This document shows, one piece after another, positions 1 through 9,699 of a stretch of DNA of 64,000 nucleotides. Where the stretch lies: assembly GCA_023091665.1 (NCBI GenBank), contig JALJCQ010000033.1:1-64000 (forward strand), given 5' to 3'. The notes below the pieces were generated by a model that did no database searches, was not told the origin of the DNA, and was given only the letters and a program-made list of their open reading frames with translations. Numbering within the stretch: the first letter of the stretch is position 1; the number at the start of each line of letters is the position of its first letter. Origin of the DNA: Pythium myriotylum (Eukaryota > Oomycota > Peronosporomycetes > Pythiales > Pythiaceae). A program made the translations under genes and the position numbers.

Positions 1-611
1 TAGAGTTCAAGGTCAAGATCAAACAAGCGTTTGAGCCGCCTCGAGCAGAGTTCAGGGCTCGTGCTGAGTTCCTGGATCTCAGGCAAGGCAAGCGTGATAT
101 TCACGCTTACGCCCAGCACGCACGATATCTCGTGAGTTGCATCGTGGAGAATCCCATCGATGATCAAACGCAGGTTGCTGCGTTTATCAAGGGGCTCGAG
201 GATGGGCCGATCAAGACCCAGATGTTCCGCCTCGAGTTTGATAAATTCGAGGACGCGATCTCGGCTGCTCGCCAAGAGGACTTCAGCCTGCGACAGGCTT
301 ATGTCCATTCTGCTGCTTATTGTCCGTCCAGACGACAAGACTCAAGTGATCCAGAGGCCATGGATCTTTCCTACGCCGAGAGCGAGCAGCGCCCTCGCGT
401 GGACAAACGATTGCTGAAATGCAATCGATTCCAGATGACCGGGCATTACGCTCATGAGTGTAATACGCGCGCCCAGTGCCTCGCAGCAATGGACGCGGTC
501 GCCACGTGGACAAGAAGGTCCAGTGGTCGGATCAACACGCTGCGAAGAAACAGCAGCGTGATGATCAACAAAAAAACGGTCAGGGTCAGTAGGGGCGGAG
601 CGCCCTACTGA
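1..611 (+). pseudogene. Gag fragment (retrotrans_gag core and zinc-knuckle region)
   Basis: The frame is open from base 3 to the TGA at 609-611, with no start in the window because the N-terminus is upstream. The first 100 or so residues (LDLRQGKRDIHAYAQHARYL onward) have the helical pattern of the retrotransposon gag capsid core. Around residues 138-150 there is a C-x...-GHYAHEC motif that resembles a CCHC zinc knuckle, but the second cysteine is absent, so the knuckle is degenerate. The stop codon lies in the right arm of a perfect 9-bp inverted repeat (586-594 with 603-611). Gag would form the cytoplasmic retroelement particle; this copy cannot be judged functional. Confidence 0.8.
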
Positions 612-633
612 TCCAGTCACGTCAAGAGAGTTT

Positions 634-1476
634 GTGGGACTCTTGACGAAGGCTGCTCCCAAAGTACAGTCTCTGTGCTTCACCACACGTGGTGATGATG
701 AGGCCCTCATCACCTTGGAGCTCGAAGTCGAAGGCGCTTCGTCTTCGCTTCGTGCCCTCGTAGACTGTGGGGCGTCGAACAACTTCGTTCGACGACAGTC
801 TATCGAGTCTTTGGGACTCGACGTTGTCGAGCGAGACATTCCTCCGACGAGGATGACGGTGCGCCTTGCAACTGGCGCAACGGTGAAGGTTATGAAACGC
901 GTAGTAGGCCTCCACTACACGCTTGAAGGCAATGAGTACGACGACGACTTTGTCGTACTTGATCTAGATGACAAGTTCGACGTCATTCTAGGCCTGCCAT
1001 GGCTTCGTTCACACGAGCCATGGATCAGCTGGCGGCATCGATCCGTTACGATGCCCGCCGCTCGGTCATCAGGTGGCCACCTGATGTCGGTTCTGGAGCG
1101 TCCAGATGCACGTGGACGTGTGAAAGATGAGTGTGATGGCCTCATCAGTCACTCGGTCGTTAGTACGACTGCCCAAGACTACGACAAAGAGTCGACCTTT
1201 GTCGTCGAGCCAGCTGCCGGGGTCTGCGTAGAGTCGCAGACAGCGCCGAAGACTCTCGTGCGAGTGAGTCGCACGAGTCAAGTGAGGAAGATCCTCGTGC
1301 GAATAAGTCGCACGATCCAAGAAGACAGTGCTTGCCACAGGGGCAGCACTATGAGAGGAAGGTCTCGACGTCTGCCGCAAGGAGGCAACGTCGACTCTCC
1401 GCCTCGACTAGAACGTCGAGCGATGGAGATCTCGCTGCAGTTGCGCAACTGCAGCTCGAGGAGTCTGCGCGCATAA
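634..1476 (+). pseudogene. Retroviral-type aspartic protease region of pol
   Basis: The ORF contains ALVDCGASNNFV at roughly residues 41-52, matching the D-[ST/C]-G-A active-site loop of retropepsins, and a later V-I-L-G-L-P-W-L stretch typical of the flap and C-terminal strand in Ty3/gypsy proteases. Here the active-site Asp is followed by Cys rather than the usual Ser or Thr, a variant seen in many gypsy elements. The enzyme would cleave the Gag-Pol polyprotein within particles. The frame is separated from gag by a stop and from RT by a frame change between about 1332 and 1476. Several perfect palindromes (1067-1086, 1255-1277, 1434-1455) lie in it. Confidence 0.8.
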
Positions 1477-2952
1477 GGCCGCAGGAAGTCACTGAGACGA
1501 TAAACGTCTTAGTCAACGACGGCACGAGGGTGGGTGCATCCACACTCGAGGTCGTTGCGCCTCCGAAGTCAACTTCGGAGATCACCGCACTGCCTACGCT
1601 CGAACCCAAGCGGTTCTTGCGAGATCTGCGTCAAGGAAAGATCACGCAGATCTGTATTCTCGTCGCGGAGGACGAATGTGTGACGGATATCCAGTCGACA
1701 GTGGTGTTTGCTGAGAAGGAACGGCTTCTCAGCAGCTCATCGATGGACGAAAGCGTCCTCGATGAGAAGACTCGGATTGAGCGGTACTCGGCTCAATCCT
1801 GGGAGTCGCTCAAGGGAAATCCTCTCTACGAGGATTTGGTCGAATTCGCGGATGTTTTCCCCGAATCCGTGCCGTGCGAATTGCCGAAGGACAAAGGCAT
1901 TCGGCACGAGATTGACCTGAAGCCAAGTTCGAAGTACTGTGTCATGAAGCAGTGGCCACTGCCTCGTGAGCAGGTCGAAGCGATCGACAAGTTCTTCGCA
2001 GAACGTCTCGCTGCTGGCCATGTGAGGGAGTCTACCTCCCCTCACAGCTCTCCGACCTTCTGTGTGCGCAAGGCAACAGGAGGGTGGCGGATTGTACACG
2101 CGTTCAACAAGTTGAACGCGGCGACGATACCGGCGCAGACGCCGATACCGAGGAAGGACGTCATCATCGACGGGATGGCGAAGAGCACCATCTTCTCGTC
2201 GATGGATCTGATGAACGGATTCTATCAGATCTTGATGCGGTGAACGGGATATCCCGTTCACGGCCGTCAGCACCCCAAGCGGAATGCTCTGGGAGTGGTT
2301 GGTGATGCCTCAGGGCCTCAGCAACGCACCAGCCACATTCAATAGATGCGTCTCGCATCTATTGCGCCCAGTGCGAGCCTTCGCACCAAGCTACTTCGAC
2401 GATGTCTTCGTTCATAGCCGAGCTATGGACGAGAAGACTGATTTGGAGGTTCACAGACTCCACATCAGAGAGGTTCTCACACTTATGCGAGAGCATAAGC
2501 TGTACGCGAACCTGAAGAAGTGTATCTTCGTGGCCAGCGAGATACCCGTTCTTGGGTGTACAGTCGGCAAGAACGGCGAGCGCCCTGATCCCGAGAAGAT
2601 CAGAGCGATCAAGGAGTGGCCGACCCCACTCGACGTCAAGGGGCTGCGCAAGTTCCTTGGCCTCGCGGCGTACTTGCACAAGTACTCGCGCAACTACGCC
2701 GAGATGACTGTTCCTCTTTCTCGATTACTCAAGAAAGACACCAAGTGGACTTGGAACGCTGAGTGCCAGCGCTCCTTCGAAGGCACCAAGCAAAGCTTGA
2801 TTAGTATGCACTGGCCAAGTTCCGCGTCTATCTGCTTGGAGATAGACCGTTTCAAGGTCTTCACAGACCATTGCGTCTTTGCGCACGGCTGTGAACAGCC
2901 CACACCTTTCGCAGCGCATGGCGAGGTGGCTGTCTTTCTTCGCGGAGTATAA
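1332..2952 (+). pseudogene. Reverse transcriptase with frameshift and truncated RNase H
   Basis: Two frames together give a gypsy RT. The first (1332-2243) has the TGGWRIVHAFNKLNAATIP and SSMDLMNGFYQI motifs; the second (from about 2248 to 2952) has LWEWLVMPQGLSNAPATFN, the catalytic YFDDVFVH box, and the FLGLAAYLHKYSRNYAE thumb motif. The frame jump is at 2241-2250, the left arm of a perfect 20-bp palindrome that also creates a TGA. After the thumb (about 2815-2850) most of RNase H is missing: the sequence passes from RSFEGTKQSLI almost directly to DRFKVFTDH, the C-terminal part of the domain, so an internal deletion has removed the catalytic core. The copy is inactive. Confidence 0.88.
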
Positions 2953-4143
2953 CTTCTCCGACGTGTACAAGCCCGGACGACTCAACGTCGTCACGGATGC
3001 TCTGTCCCGTCGGCCAGACTTTGAGCCGACGGTCGTCGCCCAAGATTCTCTGAACGCAGCAAGTGCGTTCAGCTCCAGTGTTCCGTCGTCGACCTTGCTC
3101 GACGACATTCGTGCTGCGAATGCACACGACCCTGAGGTCGTGCGCTTGATGGCCTACCTTGCAGAGCCATCGCCGCAAGCGTTGAAGAGCTTGCCGGCTT
3201 CGTACCGATCGAAGGTTCATCGATACACGCAGCGGAACGGCCTGCTGTTCTACAGCTCCGTTGCCGACGACACTCCGCGTGTCGTCGTGCCAGGAGATCA
3301 TGATCTGCGCCTGCGGATCATGTACGAGTACCACGATGCTCCAGTGAGTGGACATCGTGGACGTGAGAAGACATATCTCACGTTGAGTCGCGACTTTATT
3401 GGCCTCGCCAATTCAAGTTCGTGCGTAAGTACATCCGTGCTTGCGAGGTTTGCCAGCGAGTAAAGTCGGGACCTTCACTTCGCGCTCCGCTACAGTCTCT
3501 GCCGGTACCGACAGAGTGCTGGGAGTCCGTCTCCATGGACTTCATCTTCGGGTTTCCCGACGATGAACAGAAGAACAACGGGATCCTCGTGTTCGTGGAT
3601 CGTTTCAGCAAGATGGTGCATCTTGCTGCAGTTCCAGAGACGATCACAGCCGAAGGCTGCGCTCGCGTCTTCGTCGACACGGTGTTTCGACACCATGGAC
3701 TGCCACGAGAGCTCGTGCCAGATCGAGATCCACGGTTCACCGTGGAGTTCTGGCGCGCCGTGTTCCGTTCCCTCGGAACACGAATCAAGATGTCGACCTC
3801 TGACCATCCTGAGACCGATGGTCAGACAGAGCGCGCGAACCGCGTGATCGAAGAGATTCTTCGAGGCTACGTCCACTCGTTCTCGAGTTGGAGTGAGTGT
3901 TTGCAGATGGTCGAATTCGCCATCAACAACTCCGCGCATGCGTCGACGACGCATACACCGTTCTACTTGAATGGCCTCCGCCATCCACGTATTCCGACCC
4001 TTTTGGAGAATGAGTCTCCTTCAGGGGAGGGAGGGACTCACTCGAGCGAGCTCCCGGACCGCTCTCGCTCCTCGGAGATCAACGTAATGGTCGATCCTCC
4101 CACCGATGACGCTCCAGTCATCGGTCGCGCTCGAAGTCGATGA
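2853..4143 (+). pseudogene. RNase H tail and integrase (HHCC finger plus DDE core), frameshifted
   Basis: From about 2879 the sequence reads the RNase H tail and tether (SQRMARWLSFFAEYNFSDVY, then LNVVTDALSRRPD). The integrase zinc finger follows: H...H (YEYHDAPVSGHRGREKTYL) and C-x2-C (CEVCQRVK). The catalytic core has the first Asp in VSMDFIFGFP, the second in LVPDRDPRF and the Glu in QTERANRVIEE. The frame changes near 3395-3420: one T seems lost from the run in CGACTTTATTGG, where other gypsy elements encode D-F-Y-W. Integrase would insert the cDNA; this copy is broken. A perfect hairpin (3398-3412) sits at the break. Confidence 0.9.
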
Positions 4144-5121
4144 TGATGACTTCGACGGCGACGAGAGCGATGGCGCTCTCGTCGAAGAAGAGATGGACAT
4201 CTCAGCAGCGCGCGACGTGCGCGCTGCTGCCAAGCAAGCGGAGTCAGCAGAGGACTTCTTGCTGAAGCGCCAAGCGGTTGTCCGCTTTGTACAGGACTCG
4301 ATCGCCCATGCGGTCGATCGACAGAAGATGAACGCAGACAAGAATGGAAGAGGAAACACTCTTTCATTTAATGAAGGTGACTTAGTGTTGTTATCAACGA
4401 CTACACTACCTACACATGCAGTTACCAACGTCGGTAGCAACAAGTTGCTACCGAAGTTCATCGGTCCTTTCCGCGTGCTCCGCCGCATGGGGCACGCGTA
4501 TACGCTTGAGCTTCCTCGTAGGATGCGTCCGCATCCTACGTTGGTCGCCTTCGTCCGTACCATCAGTACGGCGGCGCTTCCGAGCAATCGGAATCCCCGA
4601 GCGCTCGAGAGTCCCGAGGAGAAGCTTGTACTCCCGGACAAGCGTGTTCAACTCCGCTTGAACACGGTCGTGCGACCCCCGCAGCGTCGCCAGCTGCGAC
4701 TGCTCCTCCGCAAGGTCTGCGCGGAGACGCTCCTGCGCAAGCTGGAGCCGAAGATCATCCGAGTCGTCGCGACGAGCCGAGTACGACTCGTCGCGTTGCA
4801 GATACGTCGGCGCGGCCGGTGGATAATGTCTTCCCACCGCCGCCGCCCCCACTGGTTGACTCCAGTAATGCTGAGCGCTGAATCGTTGAGCGCCTGCTGA
4901 ATCATAGGGATCAGCAGGGTGGTAATCGAACGAAGTATCTCGTTCGATGGCGCGGCTATCCGCCATCTGCAGATAGCTGGGAGCCGCGCGAGGCTCTCCT
5001 CGAAGATGTTCCGGGTCTCGTCGCTCAGCACGACGAGATCCACCCGCTGCGTAAGGCAGCGAGGAAGCAGCACGCTCCTCGCTCGCGCGGCTGCGCTCGT
5101 AGATTTGCTCGAGGCCCGTAA
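4106..5121 (+). pseudogene. Pol C-terminus: integrase tail, proline-rich linker and chromodomain
   Basis: The first part (LLPKFIGPFRVLRRMGHAYTL) is the integrase C-terminal GPY/F-like module of chromoviruses. After a frame change near 4540 the + strand encodes a Pro/Ala/Ser-rich linker that reaches a TGA at 4879-4881. Then come IVERLLNHRD, KYLVRWRGYPPSADSWEP and LLEDVPGLVAQH (4882-5058), a clear chromodomain with the conserved aromatic and Trp residues. The frame ends at the TAA at 5119-5121, which lies in the loop of a 9-bp perfect hairpin (5108-5131). Chromodomains direct integration toward particular chromatin marks. The minus-strand ORF described separately overlaps most of this region. 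Confidence 0.85.
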
Positions 5122-6214
5122 TGGCCTCGAGGAGGTCGGCAGGGATCCGACCTCTCCACCCTTCGCTGAGGTATTCCTCGCGAGTGACGAGGTCAGCGTC
5201 AGGTGGACAGTGTGGGCAGGCTCCTCCCCACACGAAACAAAGCGCCGGTGGACGCGCATTCGTCCACCAGTTTCGGAGAACCCTTCGAACTTCTCTCGTT
5301 GCGACTTGAGCGCAACGAGCCAGGTCTCCATGCCTCCCTTGACCTTGACGTTGTCAAGGAATTAATTCCATCCCTGGATCAACGCAGGGAGGTCGCGATC
5401 AGTCGGTCTATTGTTGTGACGATAGAAGCGCCGCTCGAAAAAGCATTCGATTAAAAATCGACGGCGCATATCGCGGTCGCGATAGTGGCGCGCGACGTAT
5501 GGATCGTCTTCGAGCCAACCGCAGTCGAAGAGATCGTACGTCCGCAAGGGATCGTGCGCACCACTCCATCGGCTGATGTCGTAAGCCGATGGAAGCCAGG
5601 GTGTGACTTCTGGCACCGAGGATCTCAAGGCTCGATTCTCGGACTCTTGAGTCGCGTTGGTGATGATCACCTCACGATCACGTCGATCGTGAGGGCTGGG
5701 ATCTTCCGCGATCTCTCCATCCTCCTTCATCTGCTCGTCCGCCTCGCTGTACGGCGCCGAGTACCTATTCGCCGACCGCTCGGACGACGAGCAGCTGAAC
5801 AATGGCGATTCTTCGAAAGGACCGCGCGGCACGGTCCTCCGACTTGTTTTCTTCTTCGCCGTCGCTCTCGTCGTAGTCGACGAGTTCCGACAGCGTCGGC
5901 GATCGCTCTGCAGGCGCGGCTTTGCGCGCTGCGACGATCAACGTCGCAGCGCTCGCCGGCGCCTTCATCTCTTCGTCGCCGTCGGCCGACGGGTCTTCAG
6001 TCGTCTTGGACGACAGTAGATGATCACCGTCGTCATTCGCGGTGTCTTCAAGTGGCTTGGTCGAGGTGGCGCCCTCGCCGGCCGTCGAGTTGTCTTCGAC
6101 CGCTGCGCTGGTGCGCGCAGCGGCATCCTCGCTCGCCTGAGCCGCGCTCATGGCGCGCACTGCCATTGCAGCACGGTAGTCAGCGGCGCTGATGGTCTTC
6201 TTGCTCGGGTCCAT
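4448..6214 (-). pseudogene. Antisense gag-like or accessory ORF at the 3' end of the gypsy element, broken
   Basis: Read on the minus strand, an ATG at 6214 (MDPSKKTISAADYRAAMAVR) begins an Ala/Glu/Asp-rich protein. It continues in a second frame (5832-5362) with PWLPSAYDISRWSGAHD and a Tyr/Arg/Phe-rich stretch, and after a TAA at 5362-5364 in a third frame (about 5320-4448) with NWWTNARPPALCFVWGG, CPHC, and a coiled-coil-like Gln/Leu/Glu region ending in a basic RKRRR patch. It looks like protein that has since been broken. The last 700 bp overlap the + strand chromodomain in antisense. It could be an antisense accessory ORF of this element or the 5' gag of an opposed element. I do not recognise the family. 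Confidence 0.5.
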
Positions 6215-6342
6215 TTTCGAATGGACCGCGACATTGAAGGCGTTGATCGGTGACGATCAACGCCGCGGCCCCCGACTCGCCGTTAGACCAACTGACCAAC
6301 AAGTGCTCCCTGTCGCAAGTCGTTCAATGCGACTTTCGTCTT

Positions 6343-6352
6343 GAGGGGAGGG
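6343..6352 (+). promoter_or_regulatory. Polypurine tract priming plus-strand DNA synthesis
   Basis: GAGGGGAGGG lies three bases before the 5' TG of the LTR, where gypsy elements keep the tract that primes second-strand DNA synthesis. It fixes the element as + oriented with a 3' LTR. Confidence 0.7.
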
Positions 6353-6355
6353 TGA

Positions 6356-6691
6356 TGTAACGGGGTGTGCCCGTTACATGGTACGGACCCATGTCAATGG
6401 TGTCTGATAGGAACGTCGTGAACCCATCTGGTTGCGATGTCTCCTGATTGGATAATATCCCACGATATTATCCCGATTTCCCAACAATCACGCTAGGGTC
6501 TTGTGATTGAGTGTATGGCAGAAATCCGAGGGCGGATCTGCGAGGTTTTATATACAAAGAGTAGGTTTTTCTAGGTTTCCTAATCCATAAATTCAGTTTC
6601 CCATTTGCCTGATTCAACACAAGTCTCTGTGCTGCGCGCTTCCTACACTGCTCCACAGTGTACGTGACGTAACGAGGTCAGCCTCGTTACA
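6356..6691 (+). repeat. 3' LTR of the Ty3/gypsy element
   Basis: The LTR starts TGTAACGGGG and ends CCTCGTTACA, giving TG...CA termini and about 336 bp. Both ends are themselves hairpins (first 23 bases: 9-bp stem; last 22: GTAACGAGG...CCTCGTTAC), so the two termini are near mirror images. An internal hairpin has a 10-bp stem (6450-6459 with 6464-6473). TTTTATATA at 6546-6554 reads as TATATAAAA on the minus strand, so a TATA-type promoter is possible in either direction, including one toward the antisense ORF. The partner 5' LTR is outside the window, so the length rests on the terminal motifs alone. Confidence 0.75.
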
Positions 6692-7248
6692 ACACGGGTG
6701 TTGCAGTTTTGAGTGGACGTGGAGAGGACTCGGTGCTGAAGATCGTTGCTGCTGCAATTGCTTGCCGTGGACTGTGTGAGGCAGTCATACGTGGTGGGTT
6801 CCAAGCTCTAACTCTTGCTTCAAAGAGTTCTGAGAGTCACAAGTCCGGTTTGGAACGAGTCCAAGCAAGTTCCCTTAAGTCTGCGAAGGCGGTGGGAAGT
6901 GTCAAGTCCATTTGACCCTACTACACGTCACAGGCACCCCAAGTGAGTGACCACCTCCTATGCGCGCCAAAATCGTGCGCGCCATTCACGAACTTGACAC
7001 TGACAATGGCGCATCGCGGCGGTCGAAAGAGCACGAAGGGTAAATCCGCCCAGCCAAAACGCTTCCAACGCAAGAGTTACTCGTACGCTCTGAAGAATGA
7101 AGTGGTCATGCGGTGCAACAGCGGTTGGTCAATCCCCCTCCACTGGTATATACAGTAGTGACATCTGATTGTTGCACTCAACTGGACGCTCCATTATTAG
7201 GAGCGAAAACACTCATGGTGGCCATCCACATCAAGATCTACAATAGAG
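6692..7248. other. Flank of the LTR with a possible transposase fragment
   Basis: No intact gene is visible. Bases 7003-7158 on + encode a short basic peptide with RKSYSYALKNEVVMRC followed by GWSIP, resembling the N-terminal helix-turn-helix of CENP-B/pogo-type transposases. It then runs to a stop with no catalytic domain. I treat it as a possible relic only. Confidence 0.3.
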
Positions 7249-9384
7249 TAACGTACTGCAGATTATGAGCGCAAATCGGGTACCTTAGCTTTTTCGCCAT
7301 AACTTTGCACGGGTGGTAGAGATTTTGGCAGTTAAACCATGTCCGGATAGCTGAAATATGCGGCTAGAACGTGATGATATCCAAACCCTTAGTGAAGCAG
7401 GTTAGTTGCCACACCTGCCCTCGAAAGTCGAAAATCCGGCTATTTCCGACATCAGTTTATGGCGGGGCCACTAATCGCACGGAAGACCACTATTCGAAGC
7501 ATTATGTGATAGACGGGACAAAAACATGTGGGAACAAACGAAAGATATTTTGTTCCAGTAACTACAGGGTGAAAGTCAGCTGCTTCTGGGGCTTCTGGGG
7601 TCCAGCTTGAAGTCCCCCACCAGGCATGAGCTTCGCCGTCGGAAGCTTCGATGTCGTCGTTTGTCAGCAGGCGGCGCTTGACGTCGACTGTCTTGCGCTG
7701 GCGTGGCGGGTCCTCGTTAATAGCGGGGGGAGTCCGGATTGCGGAGCAACCAACAACGACCAGCATCGACCAACATCGACCGATTGGCAGTCCGGATAAC
7801 TTGTCTGGTTTGGTCGGTTCCAAAAATCGGTGGGTGGATCAATAGTCACGTTGAAGAACAAGCCGTTTGCGGTTTGCTAACTTACCGACGTGCTGCAAAC
7901 CTGTTTGGGCAGACCATGGCGAGTATTGGCCCACGCCAAGTGCGATGGATGCACACGACAGAGAGACAATATTTGGGATGAATTGCACGCATTGTATAGC
8001 TGTACACGTGGCGATGACGCTATGCTATTCTGCCTCCGGCGCAGGTAAAAAGTAAGATGTCACGGAAGGTTAGGTTGTGCTGCTGTGGAGCGACCACGGA
8101 GCTCACAGTCTGGATTTTTGCCTACCATTTTCCTCGTGTATTCTTACCCATTGCTTCGCTTATAGTGCGCATGTTCTCGAGGTCTTTCTTAGAAATCATC
8201 TCGACAGGATTTCTCTCATTGGATGGCAGCAACGCACTTGCTTCTAAACCGACGATAGGATAGACCTGCGGGGTGGTCTCCGAGGCCGGATCAATGTTGG
8301 TCTCCAAATCAATATTGTGGCAGGCGAGAGCATTGGTATCGAAACCTACACCCGACAGCGTGGTCGCCGGGGTCTCGACCACCGAAAGGACTGAGTTAGA
8401 TTCCAGTAGACCGTCACTGAACGATGCCGATTCTGTCAATAACACAATACTGTTAATCAGATCACAAAAGCATCTACCTCAATGCACAGCAAACCTTGAT
8501 CGAGTGAGTTGCTGGTGTCTATCGCATACGTGTGCAGCAAAAAGTAGTAGCGAGAGTATCGCGCGCGTTCCACCGCCACTCTAACCCATTCGAGGCCGTC
8601 TGCGGACATGATGCCGTCGTGGATTTGCTGGAACATTGGCTTCGACTTTCCTGCAGAACGTAGGGTAGCTGGAGCTGGAGTCGCTCACGAGAGCGAGGTA
8701 TCTCTTGCTTTTTGTCGAAAACACAGGTCTCGTCTCGCCGGTCCCTGAGCATACGTACTTAATGTACAGAAAGTGCGTGAAGTGGTCGGTGTCATGAACG
8801 ACACGACACACATACTCTTTCAGTGTCGGTGTGCATGCGCACGCACGATCGATGCATGCGGGCCGACGACTCGCTCGAGTAGACTCTGGCACCCACACGA
8901 CGTAGGGACAGCGATATCGTGCTATCCACCTCCACCTCCGGTAGATGGAGGCGAGGAGGGAACTTGCGCTTCTGCAGCGCGAGTTTGATGAGCTCCTGGC
9001 ATCGGTCTCTGTCCATGTTGAAGGAGTCAGGCGCCGGCTCGTCGACTTTGGTACTGGCTCGGTGATTGGCGGAAGGACGGAGTGCGGAGCGGGGTGGAGG
9101 GAAAGTGCGGACCGCGGGGCCTGCGGCCCCGCGATCACCCAGGACTCGGCGTGGCTTGGCATCCATCTCTGCTACAGCCACCTCGAAATCCTCCTGAGTC
9201 CACATCTTCCTCTGGCGCTTGGACTCGAAGCAATGTGTGGCTCTGGGTGGAATGCGTCATAAACTGCTGCCACAAAAATCCCGCCAATCATTGATACCTA
9301 TTCAGGAATAATTGATGCTGATTGGCTAATCTCACTTTTTGCGCTCATAAATTGACGTCGCTCATAATCTACTGCGGTACGTTA
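7249..9384. mobile_element. Possible 2.1 kb inverted-repeat element (non-autonomous DNA transposon)
   Basis: TAACGTACTGCAG followed by ATTATGAGCG at 7249-7271 recurs in inverted orientation at 9359-9384 with one substitution and a three-base insertion. Between these arms there is no ORF with a recognisable domain. Two minus-strand ORFs stand out as protein-like: 8122-8445 (107 aa, Ser/Thr/Glu-rich) and 8792-9205 (137 aa, starting MWTQEDFEVAVAEMDAKPRR), whose start looks like a SANT or psq helix but then decays. No target-site duplication was identified. The element call rests only on the inverted arms. Confidence 0.35.
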
Positions 9385-9483
9385 GTACATTTTTTGGAAT
9401 TGCGGAAAATTCTGATGTCGTCCAGTAATAAATTGCGACGGGCGGGAAATTCTGTCCATAATTTTCTGGATAATTTGCAATAT

Positions 9484-9618
9484 GTTCTATTTTTGTGCTG
9501 CCTAGCATATCACGTCGAACAACACTTCATATCACGTGAATTCAAACCGGCAAACGTTGTATTCTGTTCTATTTTTTGTGCTGCCAAAACATACAACACT
9601 TCATATCATGTGGAATGC
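9484..9618. repeat. Imperfect direct duplication (offset 82 bp)
   Basis: GTTCTATTTTTGTGCTGCC...ACAACACTTCATATCACGTG at 9484-9543 is repeated with small changes at 9566-9618. The surrounding sequence is A+T-rich and non-coding. Confidence 0.7.
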
Positions 9619-9699
9619 ATCCAGCTCTATCCGACCACAATTGGTCATAACAGATTGTACGGACTCGGCTCTCCTCCTTGGAGGAAACTTCGCGTGAAT

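Larger units (their letters stand above)
1..6691 (+). mobile_element. Decayed Ty3/gypsy chromovirus retrotransposon, 5' end outside the window
   Basis: Protein signatures occur in Ty3/gypsy order on the + strand: gag with a damaged zinc knuckle, aspartic protease, reverse transcriptase, a remnant of RNase H, integrase with an HHCC finger and DDE residues, then a chromodomain. A purine tract (GAGGGGAGGG, 6343-6352) and a TG...CA-bounded LTR (6356-6691) close the element. The 5' LTR and the gag N-terminus lie upstream of base 1. The pol reading frame changes at least five times and carries stops, so this copy is inactive. A second broken coding region lies antisense at the 3' end. Short perfect hairpins fill the whole element. 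Ty3/gypsy assignment is secure; the exact family is not known to me. Confidence 0.93.
586..6691. repeat. Region saturated with short perfect inverted repeats
   Basis: By eye I find more than 30 perfect hairpins with stems of 7-11 bp and loops of 0-12 between 586 and 6691. Verified examples: 1067-1086 (20-nt palindrome), 1255-1277, 1434-1455 (22-nt palindrome), 1561-1580, 1774-1799, 2099-2120 (10-bp stem, loop 2), 2241-2260 (20-nt palindrome), 2340-2364 (11-bp stem, loop 3), 4159-4184 (11, loop 4), 4203-4229 (11, loop 5), 4431-4454 (11, loop 2), 4517-4540 (11, loop 2), 5670-5694 (10, loop 5), 6450-6473 (10, loop 4). Many lie in conserved RT or integrase codons, so the pairing is achieved mainly with synonymous bases. 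Confidence 0.85.

Noticed and set aside
6255..6295. tRNA-like stretch (D-arm-like AGTTGGTCTAACGGC on minus)
   Set aside because: No acceptor stem, anticodon arm or T arm could be assembled around it; also not at the position expected for a primer-binding site immediately beside the LTR.
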